A stretch of DNA of 64,000 nt from the NCBI RefSeq assembly GCF_016765795.1, contig NZ_JAESVP010000005.1, positions 365,066 to 429,065 on the forward strand. The letters run 5' to 3'. Every line of letters starts with the position of its first letter. Positions within the stretch are counted from its first letter, which is position 1. The notes beneath the pieces were generated by a model. That model saw nothing but the letters and a program-made list of their open reading frames with translations. It was not told where the DNA came from and did not search any database. This document shows positions 1 to 8,039 of this stretch, piece by piece. Both the position numbers and the translations under genes were made by a program. This stretch comes from Fuscibacter oryzae (GTDB taxonomy: Bacteria; Pseudomonadota; Alphaproteobacteria; Rhodobacterales; Rhodobacteraceae).

Positions 1-2
1 CG

Positions 3-236
3 ACGATGTGGCGCGACGTGTTCCTGACCAACAAGGATGCCGTGCTGGATATTCTCGGCCGCTTTACCGAGGAGCTTTTTGTCCTCCAGCGCGCTATCCG
101 CATGGGCGACGGGCAGCAGTTGTTCGATTATTTCACCCGCACCCGCGCCATTCGCCGTGGCATCATCGAAGCCGGGCAAGACACCGCTGCCCCCGATTTC
201 GGCCGCGTGGCGCCCCCGGCCAAACCGGGCGAATGA
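3..236 (+). CDS. prephenate/arogenate dehydrogenase, C-terminal part (partial)
   Basis: This is the 3' end of a gene that begins left of the window; the frame is open from the first bases to the TGA at 234-236. The visible 76 or so residues carry the C-terminal helical pattern of prephenate (cyclohexadienyl) dehydrogenases of tyrosine biosynthesis: WRDVFLTNKDAVLD, then GRFTEELFVLQRAIR, then DYFTRTRAIRR. The NAD-binding and catalytic residues are outside the window. Its stop overlaps the start of the extensin-like gene in an ATGA arrangement, so the two are probably co-translated. The family call rests on recognition of this tail only. Confidence 0.75.
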   Translation, partial: TMWRDVFLTNKDAVLDILGRFTEELFVLQRAIRMGDGQQLFDYFTRTRAIRRGIIEAGQDTAAPDFGRVAPPAKPGE

Positions 237-1168
237 TGCGGGCCGGGGCCGCCCGCACTCTTTGTCTATTGGCCGCGCTGGCGGCCCTGCCGGTCCGGGC
301 CGACGCCCCCGCGACCTCGCTTATGCCCAAGCCACGCCCTGCGACGGCAACGGTGGCTGAGGTGGCTGAGGTGATGGCAACACCACCGCAACCCGAACCC
401 TTGGTGCCGCTGGCCACTTTGCGCGCCGGATTGCGCCCCAGACCCCGGCCTGCCGCACTGGCCCAACCTGCCGCACTGGCCCAGTCCGCACCGCAACCCG
501 AAGCCTTGCTGCCATTAGCCACGATGCAAAGCTCGATGCGGCCCCGGCCACGCCCCGAAAACCTTGGCCAACTGCCTGCGCCCGAGGTGGAGCTGGCCGC
601 CGCACCGATGCCGGACCCCATGCCCGAGTCCCGCAGCAGCAAGCGCAAGCGCAAAAAGGCGCAAGGCGGCGCGATCTGTGGTGACCCAGACATCATCGGT
701 GAAAAGCTGGCGCCCATCTCGTCCAAGGTGCAGGGCTGCGGGGTCGAGGAACCGATCCGTGTAACAGCTGTCGCAGGCATCCGCCTGTCGCAACCTGCCA
801 CCATCAACTGCCAGACCGCCGTCGCGCTCCACCGCTGGATCGAGGGTGGTCTGCGCCCCGCCATGCGCGGGCGCAAGGTGGTCGAATTGCAGATCGCGGC
901 CAGCTACATCTGTCGCCCCCGCAACAATGTGAAGGGCAACAAGATCAGCGAACATGGCCGGGGCAACGCCATAGACATCGCCGGCTTCACCTTCAGCGAC
1001 GGGTCAAGCTGGACCGTGCTGAACGATTACAACGCCCAGATCCGCCGCGCCCACAAAGCCGCCTGCGGCATCTTTGGCACCACGCTTGGCCCCGGATCGG
1101 ACGGGTTCCACGAAAATCATCTGCATTTCGACACGGCGCATTACAGCTATGGTGCCTACTGTCGCTAA
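233..1168 (+). CDS. extensin-like family protein (LAS-type peptidase fold)
   Basis: A 311-residue protein starting at the ATG that overlaps the upstream stop (ATGATG at 233-238; either ATG could be used). Residues 1-25 look like a signal peptide (MRAGAARTLCLLAALAALPV then RADA), so it is probably periplasmic. A Pro/Ala-rich linker follows, with two similar units (LVPLATLRAGLRPRPRP and LLPLATMQSSMRPRPRP) and a basic patch. The C-terminal half is the extensin-like C-terminal domain: conserved Cys, SEHGRGNAIDIAGF, and ENHLHFD. The His/Asp and HLH residues are spaced like the zinc ligands of LAS (D-Ala-D-Ala-type) peptidases, so a cell-wall role is likely. That role is inferred. Confidence 0.8.
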   Translation: MMRAGAARTLCLLAALAALPVRADAPATSLMPKPRPATATVAEVAEVMATPPQPEPLVPLATLRAGLRPRPRPAALAQPAALAQSAPQPEALLPLATMQSSMRPRPRPENLGQLPAPEVELAAAPMPDPMPESRSSKRKRKKAQGGAICGDPDIIGEKLAPISSKVQGCGVEEPIRVTAVAGIRLSQPATINCQTAVALHRWIEGGLRPAMRGRKVVELQIAASYICRPRNNVKGNKISEHGRGNAIDIAGFTFSDGSSWTVLNDYNAQIRRAHKAACGIFGTTLGPGSDGFHENHLHFDTAHYSYGAYCR

Positions 1169-2154
1169 TCCAACTGCGGCGCAGGCCCCAACGGGAACGG
1201 CCCCAGCGACAGCCGCCCGTTCGCTGCCCGCAATGGCAGGTTCAAGACATCGGGGTCCGGCCCGGCCTTGGCCAGCGTTTCCAGCCCGTTAGACAGCACA
1301 TCCGCCTGATCCTGTGTCAGCGCGCCCATCGCCACGATCACCTTCATCGCGCGGCGCCAGTCGGTGATGGTCAAAGCAATTTCGCCCTCGGCCAGACCTG
1401 TCGCATCGGGCACCAGCTTGCCCACCGCCTTCACCGTCAGCGGGCCCCAGTCAAGGCTCAGGTCCTTCAGGTCCAGCCCCGACAGGCGTGGATGGGTCTG
1501 CCCCGCGAAACGGTCAATCGGGGCGGTCAGCGTGGCATAGGCATCCAGATGCAGGCGCGGAATGACGGCGGGCAAGCCCGGATCGGCCAGCGCCCGCACA
1601 AAGGCCGGATCGGGCGATACCTCTTCGACCGTCAGGCCAAGACGATGCGTGTTGGCCATGCTGGGGTCTTCCTCGGTCGCGGCAACCACCTTGGCCGCCG
1701 CCAGCGTCCAGCCTGCGGTCGATGTCAGCTTGACCCCCTGTCCATCCGCCCGGATGCGGTTCAGCCCCAGCGCCGTGCCAGGATGCAGTTCCAGCGACCC
1801 CATCATGTCCGTGCCGTCCAGCGTGACTGACTGGCCCGGCAGATCCAGCACCTGCCCGCCCGGCAGCGCCGCAATCAGGTGCCAGGGCTTCCACGACATC
1901 GAGAAAACCTGCACCTCGGGCGCGCGCCATCCTGCCCCCGTCACAGGGTTGGCCAGGTGCAGGCCCGTCACCGTCAGGTCAATCCGGTTGGGAAAGCCCG
2001 CCACCCGAAGCCCGGCCTTTTCAGCCACCATGCCACTGGCGGTCTGGTCGGTGAACCACCCTTCGACCCCGCGCTGCACAGCGGTGCTGGCCACGAACCA
2101 GAATCCCCCCCACAGCGCCGCAACAACAACCACAATCCAGGTCAGGGCACGCAT
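1165..2154 (-). CDS. DUF2125 domain-containing protein
   Basis: A 329-residue protein. The start was placed at the ATG at 2154 (MRALTWIVVVVAALWGG) because it begins a clear N-terminal membrane anchor or signal (residues 4-22); the open frame extends upstream only through sequence shared with the divergent gene. The rest is a soluble, beta-rich body with repeated amphipathic strands (for example VAGFPNRIDLTVTGLHLANP), typical of the alphaproteobacterial DUF2125 family. That family is thought to be envelope located and has no defined reaction. It is convergent with the extensin gene (stops overlap by 4 bp) and divergent from chaC. Confidence 0.75.
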   Translation of the reverse strand: MRALTWIVVVVAALWGGFWFVASTAVQRGVEGWFTDQTASGMVAEKAGLRVAGFPNRIDLTVTGLHLANPVTGAGWRAPEVQVFSMSWKPWHLIAALPGGQVLDLPGQSVTLDGTDMMGSLELHPGTALGLNRIRADGQGVKLTSTAGWTLAAAKVVAATEEDPSMANTHRLGLTVEEVSPDPAFVRALADPGLPAVIPRLHLDAYATLTAPIDRFAGQTHPRLSGLDLKDLSLDWGPLTVKAVGKLVPDATGLAEGEIALTITDWRRAMKVIVAMGALTQDQADVLSNGLETLAKAGPDPDVLNLPLRAANGRLSLGPFPLGPAPQLD

Positions 2155-2214
2155 GTCCGGGGCTTCCTTTCGCTTCCCCGCCTGATTACACCGCTGGCAA
2201 CAGGAGGGCCAGTT

Positions 2215-2742
2215 ATGGCGCATGACATGTGGGTGTTCGGCTATGGCTCGCTGATCTGGCATCCGGGCTTTCCGGTGGCCGAGTTTCGCGTGGCGCGACT
2301 GCACGACTGGCACCGCAGCTTTTGCATGCGCTCGATCCATCATCGCGGCACCGAGGAAAAGCCCGGCCTTGTGCTGGCGCTGGATGCCCTGCCCGGCGCG
2401 CATTGCGACGGCGTGGCCTTTCGCGTCGCCCCGGGGGCTGAGGCGCAAACGCTGGCCGATCTGCGGGAACGAGAGCTGATTTCCTCCGCCTATCTGGAGC
2501 GCGAATTGCCGGTTGATCTGGTGGATGGCGCGCAAGTCAGCGCGCTGGTCTATGTGATCGACCCCCACCATGTGCAATATTGCCACTTGCGGCTGGAAGA
2601 GCAGGCCCAGATCATCGCCCATGCCGTGGGCGGGCGCGGCCCGAACCGCGACTATCTGACCGCGACCACACAGCATCTAGCGCAGCTGGGCATCGGCGAC
2701 CCCGATCTGGAGTGGCTGGTGGCGCGCGTTCACGCACTTTAG
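2215..2742 (+). CDS. chaC: ChaC-type gamma-glutamylcyclotransferase
   Basis: A 175-residue protein. The start at 2215 follows a strong ribosome-binding site (AGGAGG). It opens with VFGYGSLIWHPGF; YGSLIW (residues 10-15) is the substrate-binding loop of the ChaC/GGCT fold. The segment around LRERELISSAYLERELP contains the acidic residues expected for catalysis. ChaC enzymes act in the cytosol on glutathione, giving 5-oxoproline and Cys-Gly. A 5-oxoprolinase-like gene lies 3 kb downstream on the other strand, but no operon joins them. Length matches the family. Confidence 0.85.
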   Translation: MAHDMWVFGYGSLIWHPGFPVAEFRVARLHDWHRSFCMRSIHHRGTEEKPGLVLALDALPGAHCDGVAFRVAPGAEAQTLADLRERELISSAYLERELPVDLVDGAQVSALVYVIDPHHVQYCHLRLEEQAQIIAHAVGGRGPNRDYLTATTQHLAQLGIGDPDLEWLVARVHAL

Positions 2743-2823
2743 ACCAGGTGTCGCACGGGTTTTGCTTGGCAGCCGCCCGCCGCCTGCTATGCTTGCGCCC
2801 GAGCAGCACCTTCGGACCAACCG

Positions 2824-3984
2824 ATGGAAAAACCAGACCGCGCGACCCCCTCTTATTTCAGCCAGCCGATCCGTCAGATCGTGTTCATGCTGGTGGCCTG
2901 CGCCCTGATCGGGGCGGGGGTCTGGGCCATTCATGGCACGCTGATCGGGATTGTGGATTCCAACCCCTATCTGATCGGCTTTATCGCCGCTGTGTTCTTT
3001 CTTGGGGTGCTGACCTGTTTCTGGCAGGTGTTCACCCTTGCCCAATCGGTCAGTTGGATCGAACGCTTTGTCCGCCACGATACCGGCGCGGAAGAGGCGG
3101 CAGCGCCCCGTCTTCTGGCCCCCCTTGCCGCGCTGCTGCGGTCGCGCGGGGCGAAGATGCAGATTTCGTCCTCCTCGTCCCGCTCTATTCTGGAATCGGT
3201 GGCAACGCGGATAGACGAGGCGCGGGATATTACCCGCTATCTGATCAACCTGCTGATTTTCCTTGGCCTTCTTGGCACCTTCTACGGCCTTGCCACCACG
3301 GTTCCTGCGGTGGTGGAAACCATTCGCGGCCTTGCCCCGAAAGAGGGGGAAAGCGGCCTTCAGGTGTTCCAGAAACTGATGGGTGGCCTTGAAAACCAGT
3401 TGGGCGGCATGGGCACGGCGTTTTCCTCATCCCTGATGGGTCTGGCCGGATCGCTGGTGCTGGGGCTGCTGGAGCTGTTCGCGGGCCACGGCCAGAACCG
3501 GTTTTACCGAGAGCTGGAGGAATGGCTGTCCTCGATCACCCGCCTCGGCTTTGCCGGGCCGGAAAGCGATGGCGAGACTGCCGCCGTTTCGGCGATGCTG
3601 GACCATGTGACAGGTCAGGTCGAGGTGTTGCAGACCCTGATCGCGCAGGGCGAGGCGAACCGGCAAGCGACGGATGAAAAGCTGGATCAGTTGACGGCGG
3701 CCATCGCCAAACTGGCCCGCGTAGCCGTGGCCGAACAGGGAAAGGCCGCCACCTTGATACGCATGGCCGAGGGGCAAGACCGTCTGATCGCCGCCCTGAC
3801 TGGCGAGGACAGCAAATCGCAAGTCGATGCCGAAAGCCGGATGCGCCTGCGGTCAATCGACGTGCAATTGCTGCGGATACTGGAGGAACTGGCGGCGGGG
3901 CGGCAGGAATCCGTCACCGACCTGCGTTCCGACCTGTCGGCGCTAACCGCCGCCGTGCGGCAACTGGCGCGTGGGCGGGCTTGA
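2824..3984 (+). CDS. MotA/TolQ/ExbB-type proton channel subunit
   Basis: A 386-residue inner-membrane protein. Predicted transmembrane segments lie at about 18-37, 49-72, 138-160 and 198-221. The last two carry the MotA/TolQ signature stretches FLGLLGTFYGL and GMGTAFSSSLMGLAGS, which form the ion channel in this family. The C-terminal 150 residues are hydrophilic and mostly helical, with heptad-like spacing (coiled coil, probably cytoplasmic). The next gene starts 3 bp after the stop and encodes the matching MotB/OmpA-like partner, so the two should form one stator-like complex. No flagellar, Tol or Ton genes adjoin it. The cellular process it powers is unknown. Confidence 0.75.
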   Translation: MEKPDRATPSYFSQPIRQIVFMLVACALIGAGVWAIHGTLIGIVDSNPYLIGFIAAVFFLGVLTCFWQVFTLAQSVSWIERFVRHDTGAEEAAAPRLLAPLAALLRSRGAKMQISSSSSRSILESVATRIDEARDITRYLINLLIFLGLLGTFYGLATTVPAVVETIRGLAPKEGESGLQVFQKLMGGLENQLGGMGTAFSSSLMGLAGSLVLGLLELFAGHGQNRFYRELEEWLSSITRLGFAGPESDGETAAVSAMLDHVTGQVEVLQTLIAQGEANRQATDEKLDQLTAAIAKLARVAVAEQGKAATLIRMAEGQDRLIAALTGEDSKSQVDAESRMRLRSIDVQLLRILEELAAGRQESVTDLRSDLSALTAAVRQLARGRA

Positions 3985-3987
3985 AGC

Positions 3988-5580
3988 ATGGGCCTGTCGC
4001 GCCGGCGCGATTCCTCTCATATCTGGCCGGGGTTCGTCGATGCGGTGACGACGCTCCTCATGGTGATGATGTTCATCCTGACCATCTTTACCGTGATGCA
4101 GGCCGTGTTGCGCGACACGATCACCACCCAGACCACGGAATTGGACGACCTGAACCAGACCGTCGCGCAACTGGCCGATGCCTTGGGCCTGGAAAAACAA
4201 AAGGCCACCGATTTGCAGGCGCAGGTGGGGAACCTGTCGGCCTCGCTGAGCGCCGCGCAGGCCGAGGGCGACAAGCAATCCGCCCTGATCGCCACGCTGA
4301 CCGGGCAGTTGCAGGCAGCGCAGGGTGACCTTGCCACGGCGCAAGGCCGGATCACGAGTTTTGAGGCGCAGGTGGCCAGCCTGCTGTCCGAACGCGACAG
4401 CGCACGTGGGCAGGTGACCGATCTGCAAACCGCGCAGACCAAGCTGCTTTCGGAAAAAGAGGCGCTGGACCTCGCCGTCGCCAAGGCCCGCGCCGAGATC
4501 GACAAATCGGCGGAAGAGGCCCGCCTTGCCGCCGCAAGGCGCGAGGCGCTGGAGGCTTTGGTCGCCGATCTGCGCGCCAAGGGGCAGGCCGATGCGACGG
4601 CGCTGACGGCAGCGCAGACCAAGATTTCCGATGCCGAAGCTGCCCGTCTGGTCGATGCCGCCGCCATGCAGGCGCTGCGGGAAAAGCTGAAGGGCAGCGA
4701 GACCGAACTGACCTCGATGACCCTCGCGCTGGAGGAACAGCGCAAGCGGGCCGAGGAAACGCTGACCCTGCTCGCCGCCGCCCGCACCGATGCCGCCAAG
4801 GCCGCAACCACGGGTGATGACCGCGCCGCCCGGCTGGCTGTGGCGCAGGCCGCGCTAACGGCAGAACAGAAAAAGACCGTCGAGGCCGCGCAGAAGATGG
4901 AACTGCTGAACCAGCAGATCGCCGCCCTGCGCAGCCAGTTGGGCAGTTTGCAGGCAGTGCTGGATGCCTCTGCCGTCAAGGATGCCGAAGCCAAGGTGCA
5001 ATTGGATGCGTTGGGCAGCCAGCTTAATTCCGCGCTGGCGCAGGTGGCTTCGGAACAAAAGAAGCGGGCGGAGCTGGAAGAGGCGGAACGCAAGCGGCTG
5101 GAAAACGAGAACGAAAACCTCGCCAAATACCGCAGCGAATTCTTCGGCCAGATCAGCCAGATCATGGCCGGCCGCTCCGGTGTGCGGGTTGTGGGCGACC
5201 GGTTCGTGTTTTCCTCCGAAGTGCTGTTCCAGCCGGGCTCGGCCGACCTTGCCCCTGAAGGGCAGGCCCAGATCGCGCAGGTGGTGGCGACGCTGAATGA
5301 GGTGCTGCCGGAAATTCCGCCCGGCATCGACTGGATCATCCGGGTTGATGGCCATACCGACAATGTGCCCCTGTCCGGCACGGGCGAATTCAAGGACAAC
5401 TGGCAGCTTTCGCAGGCCCGGTCGCTGGCCGTGGTGCGTTATATGTCCGAAGTGCTGGGCTTTCCGCCCGAGCGGCTGGCGGCAACCGGGTTTGGTGAAT
5501 ACCGGCCCGTTGCGGAAGGCGACAGCCCCGACGCGCGGGCACAGAACCGGCGGATCGAGTTGAAGCTGACGGAGAGGTGA
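3988..5580 (+). CDS. MotB/OmpA-like protein with long periplasmic coiled coil
   Basis: A 530-residue protein. The N-terminus (residues 11-40) is MotB-like: WPGFVDAVTTLLMVMMF contains Asp18, at the position of the proton-carrying Asp of MotB, inside a single transmembrane helix. About residues 45-390 are an almost unbroken Ala/Glu/Lys/Gln-rich coiled coil. Residues about 405-528 form an OmpA/MotB peptidoglycan-binding domain (VLFQPGSADL, GHTDN at 455-459, NWQLSQARSLAVVRYM, AQNRRIE). MotB-like topology puts the coil in the periplasm. It is co-transcribed with the MotA-like gene 3 bp upstream and ends in a paired hairpin region. Flagellar MotB is much shorter (about 300 residues). Confidence 0.75.
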   Translation: MGLSRRRDSSHIWPGFVDAVTTLLMVMMFILTIFTVMQAVLRDTITTQTTELDDLNQTVAQLADALGLEKQKATDLQAQVGNLSASLSAAQAEGDKQSALIATLTGQLQAAQGDLATAQGRITSFEAQVASLLSERDSARGQVTDLQTAQTKLLSEKEALDLAVAKARAEIDKSAEEARLAAARREALEALVADLRAKGQADATALTAAQTKISDAEAARLVDAAAMQALREKLKGSETELTSMTLALEEQRKRAEETLTLLAAARTDAAKAATTGDDRAARLAVAQAALTAEQKKTVEAAQKMELLNQQIAALRSQLGSLQAVLDASAVKDAEAKVQLDALGSQLNSALAQVASEQKKRAELEEAERKRLENENENLAKYRSEFFGQISQIMAGRSGVRVVGDRFVFSSEVLFQPGSADLAPEGQAQIAQVVATLNEVLPEIPPGIDWIIRVDGHTDNVPLSGTGEFKDNWQLSQARSLAVVRYMSEVLGFPPERLAATGFGEYRPVAEGDSPDARAQNRRIELKLTER

Positions 5581-5581
5581 C

Positions 5582-5695
5582 CCCCTCACCCTACCCTCTC
5601 CCCCGAGGGGAGAGGGGGCGCTGCATGGGCAAAGCGCGCGCCATGGCCATGGGGCACTCTCCCTCTCCCCTCGGGGGAGAGGGCCGGGGTGAGGG
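5582..5695. repeat. paired hairpin repeat / bidirectional terminator
   Basis: The whole space between two convergent genes is one large inverted repeat. Each arm is itself a hairpin: CCCTCTCCCC-CGA-GGGGAGAGGG at 5594-5616 and CCCTCTCCCC-TCG-GGGGAGAGGG at 5661-5683. Outer flanks CCCCTCACCC and GGGTGAGGGG also pair. It resembles REP/BIME-type elements and is placed to stop transcription from both sides. No transposase is present. Confidence 0.7.
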
Positions 5696-5698
5696 GCG

Positions 5699-7699
5699 TC
5701 AGTGCGCCACCCGTGGCCGACCCGAGGCCACCACCGTCACCATACCCTCGATGAACATCTTCGCGCCCTCCACCTCGGCCTCGCGCAACTCACGGCTGGC
5801 GATGACGTGCAGATCCTCGGCCCCCGCCTGCCGTGCCCGCGCCTCGGCCTCGGTCCGCAGGCCCGCCTCCATCGCGGCCAGTGCGGCCTCTGCCGTGGTG
5901 AAACTTTGCAACCCATCCGCCAGATGCGCCACGAACCGCCCCGCGGCGGGAGAGGAGACCAGCCCCGACACCCGCTGGCTGACCTGCCCCACCACGGCAC
6001 CGATGGCATTGGCCACACCGGCGTGTTCAGGCAGGATCGTCTCGCAGCCCAACTTTTCGCCCACCGCGCCATAGTAGGAAGGTGCCGAGGCCCCCAGCCC
6101 GATCACCGGCACGTTCAGCCGCGCCGACAGGGCGATGACGCCGCGATGGTTCACCAGCCCCTTCGCCAGCAGCACATGACGCGCCAGCGCGCCCGCATCC
6201 TGCCCGGCAAAGGCCGGGTCTTCGGCAAAGGCGGCTTCCAGCAGGCAATCGGCGGTCTGGTCGGTCAACTGGTCGATAATGCTTTGCGCAAGGGTTGCAC
6301 CATCCGCTGCAAACCGCTCACCCGCCCCCGTCCGCCGCCGAGCGATCAGGGTCAGCGCCTTTGTGGCTGCCTCGCCATCCCATGCGTCCAGCCGCCCCAG
6401 CACATGGCTCGCGTCCGAAGGCGTCACGCCCGAAATCATCACCAACCCCCGCGCCACCAGACGCTCCAGCGCCGCCACCTCGATCCGGCTGGTCAGGGCG
6501 CTGGCCATCGGCATCGGCTCGGTGATGCGGGCCAGAACCGCCGCTTCTCGCGTGGTCAGCCCCCCGGCCTGCCCGCCCATCGGCACCACGAAACGCCCGT
6601 CAAACTCGCCCGCCGTTTCGGTCGAAAGCCAGCGGTCCAACGCGGCATGAACCATCGGCCCCGCATCCACCGCCAGCAGCGATACCGGCATCAACCGGCG
6701 CGGGCCAAGCCGCAGGCCCCCGGTCAGGCCAGCCGTCAACAGATGCACCTCGCTGTCACCGCCAAGGCCCCAGGTGCGCATCGCCACCGCCTCGACCATG
6801 GTGCGGAACCCGCCCACTTGCGCGCCTGCGGGGTCAATCTCTGGCAGGCCATCTTTCAGCAGGGCGATGTCGGTTGTGGTGCCGCCGATGTCCGACACCA
6901 GCGCATCCTTGGCCCCGGTCAGCCAGCGCGCGCCGACGATGCTGGCAGCGGGGCCAGAGAGGATGGTTTCGATGGGACGCTCGCGCACCATAGCCGCCGA
7001 AATCAGCGCGCCATCGCCGCGCACCACCATCAGGGGTGCCTTGATGCCCGCCGTTTCCAGATGCCGCTCGCAGGCCGCGACCAGACGGTCGATCATGCCG
7101 ATCAGCCGCGCGTTCAGCACTGCCGTCAGCGCCCGCTTCGGCCCGTTCAATTGCGCCGACAGCTCATGCGAACAAGTCACAGGCCGCCCTGTGACCCGCC
7201 GGATCAGATCGCGCGCGGCAATCTCATGCGCCGGGTTCCGCGTGGCAAACCGCGCGGCGACGGCGAAGCCCATCACCTGATCGGCCAGTTCGACCAGTTG
7301 CGCCTCCAGCCCTGACAGATCCAGCGGCGCAGCCTCGCCCCCCGCGTGGTTGTGACCGCCGTCCAGCAAGATAACCGGGTCGCCCTTCAGCGCTTCGGTC
7401 AGACCGCCGCGCTCCATATCGCCCGCATCGAACCCGATGAAGACCAGCGCGACGCGGCCCCCCTGCCCTTCCACCAGCGCATTGGTGGCAAGCGTGGTAG
7501 ACAGCGAGACCAGCGCGATCTGGTCGGCCCGCACCCCGGCAGCGGCCAGTGCCGCATCCGCCGCCCGCCCGATGCCAAGGGCCAGATCGGCCCGCGTGGT
7601 CAGCGACTTGGCCTTGCCCAGAACCGCCTGCGCGCCCTCGTCCACGATCACCGCATCGGTATAGGTTCCGCCGGTATCCACCCCAAGGAAATAGGCCAT
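5699..7699 (-). CDS. hydantoinase/oxoprolinase family protein (HyuA-type)
   Basis: A 666-residue protein with the N-methylhydantoinase A / 5-oxoprolinase alpha architecture. The N-terminal ATP-binding Hydant_A_N segment opens MAYFLGVDTGGTYTDAVIVD and continues with VSLSTTLATNALVEG. The central hydantoinase_A domain contains LSGPAASIVGARW and SDIGGTTTDIALL. The family hydrolyses cyclic amides using ATP, usually together with a HyuB-type partner; no HyuB gene is adjacent. This may be a stand-alone paralogue, and the substrate cannot be read from the sequence. It lies downstream of rpoN on the same strand after a 340-bp gap. Confidence 0.8.
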   Translation of the reverse strand: MAYFLGVDTGGTYTDAVIVDEGAQAVLGKAKSLTTRADLALGIGRAADAALAAAGVRADQIALVSLSTTLATNALVEGQGGRVALVFIGFDAGDMERGGLTEALKGDPVILLDGGHNHAGGEAAPLDLSGLEAQLVELADQVMGFAVAARFATRNPAHEIAARDLIRRVTGRPVTCSHELSAQLNGPKRALTAVLNARLIGMIDRLVAACERHLETAGIKAPLMVVRGDGALISAAMVRERPIETILSGPAASIVGARWLTGAKDALVSDIGGTTTDIALLKDGLPEIDPAGAQVGGFRTMVEAVAMRTWGLGGDSEVHLLTAGLTGGLRLGPRRLMPVSLLAVDAGPMVHAALDRWLSTETAGEFDGRFVVPMGGQAGGLTTREAAVLARITEPMPMASALTSRIEVAALERLVARGLVMISGVTPSDASHVLGRLDAWDGEAATKALTLIARRRTGAGERFAADGATLAQSIIDQLTDQTADCLLEAAFAEDPAFAGQDAGALARHVLLAKGLVNHRGVIALSARLNVPVIGLGASAPSYYGAVGEKLGCETILPEHAGVANAIGAVVGQVSQRVSGLVSSPAAGRFVAHLADGLQSFTTAEAALAAMEAGLRTEAEARARQAGAEDLHVIASRELREAEVEGAKMFIEGMVTVVASGRPRVAH

Positions 7700-8039
7700 C
7701 TGACGCTCCGTCCTGTTCGCTGGGATGACATAGCCCGCCCAGCCCCGAAGGTCAGCCCCCCGGCGACCGCAACCTGCCCGTTCGCGACCGTCTTGGGGTG
7801 GATTGACGCAGGGGCAAGGGTTCGGTGCGGGCAGATCAGGAAACGCATGGCGTTTCCCCGCCCGTGCGCGACCTTTCCGCCAGAGACGGTTCCGCCGGAA
7901 CTACCAGAGGCCAGCGCCTGATCCGGGCGCGCGGGAAGCGCCCTCCGGGGGATGGGGGGCGGGCGGTGCAGATTGCCACTGCACCGTGTGGCGAAGGCGA
8001 TGGCCTTCGCCAGCTTGGGCGGGGCAGGCCCCCCAAACC
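7700..8039. other. 340-bp gene-less spacer with several hairpins
   Basis: No convincing gene: every open frame here is the tail of an antisense frame through rpoN. Three good inverted repeats are visible. GGAAACGC-ATG-GCGTTTCC lies at 7839-7857, CGGTGCAG-N7-CTGCACCG at 7964-7986, and GGCGAAGGC-N4-GCCTTCGCC at 7990-8011. The last is 29 bp beyond the rpoN stop and could terminate or stabilise its transcript, although no T-run follows. The hyuA promoter should also be here, but I see no clear -35/-10 pair. Confidence 0.5.
7990..8011 (-). terminator. hairpin downstream of rpoN
   Basis: A perfect 9-bp stem GGCGAAGGC/GCCTTCGCC with a 4-base loop, located just past the rpoN stop in the direction of transcription. 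There is no U-tract, so it may be a processing or stability hairpin and not a classic intrinsic terminator. Confidence 0.45.

Noticed and set aside
4017..5399. A 460-codon Ser/Ala/Arg-rich minus-strand frame
   Set aside because: It is the antisense of the coiled-coil region of the MotB-like gene, open only because of GC-rich codon bias.
2824..5580. Zorya-type anti-phage system
   Set aside because: Only a MotA/MotB-like pair is present. No ZorC, ZorD or ZorE effector gene adjoins it, and the long coil is on the MotB-like protein instead of the MotA-like one.
5702..7315. A 537-codon plus-strand frame rich in His, Arg and Gln
   Set aside because: Antisense shadow of the hydantoinase gene; composition is unlike any protein family.
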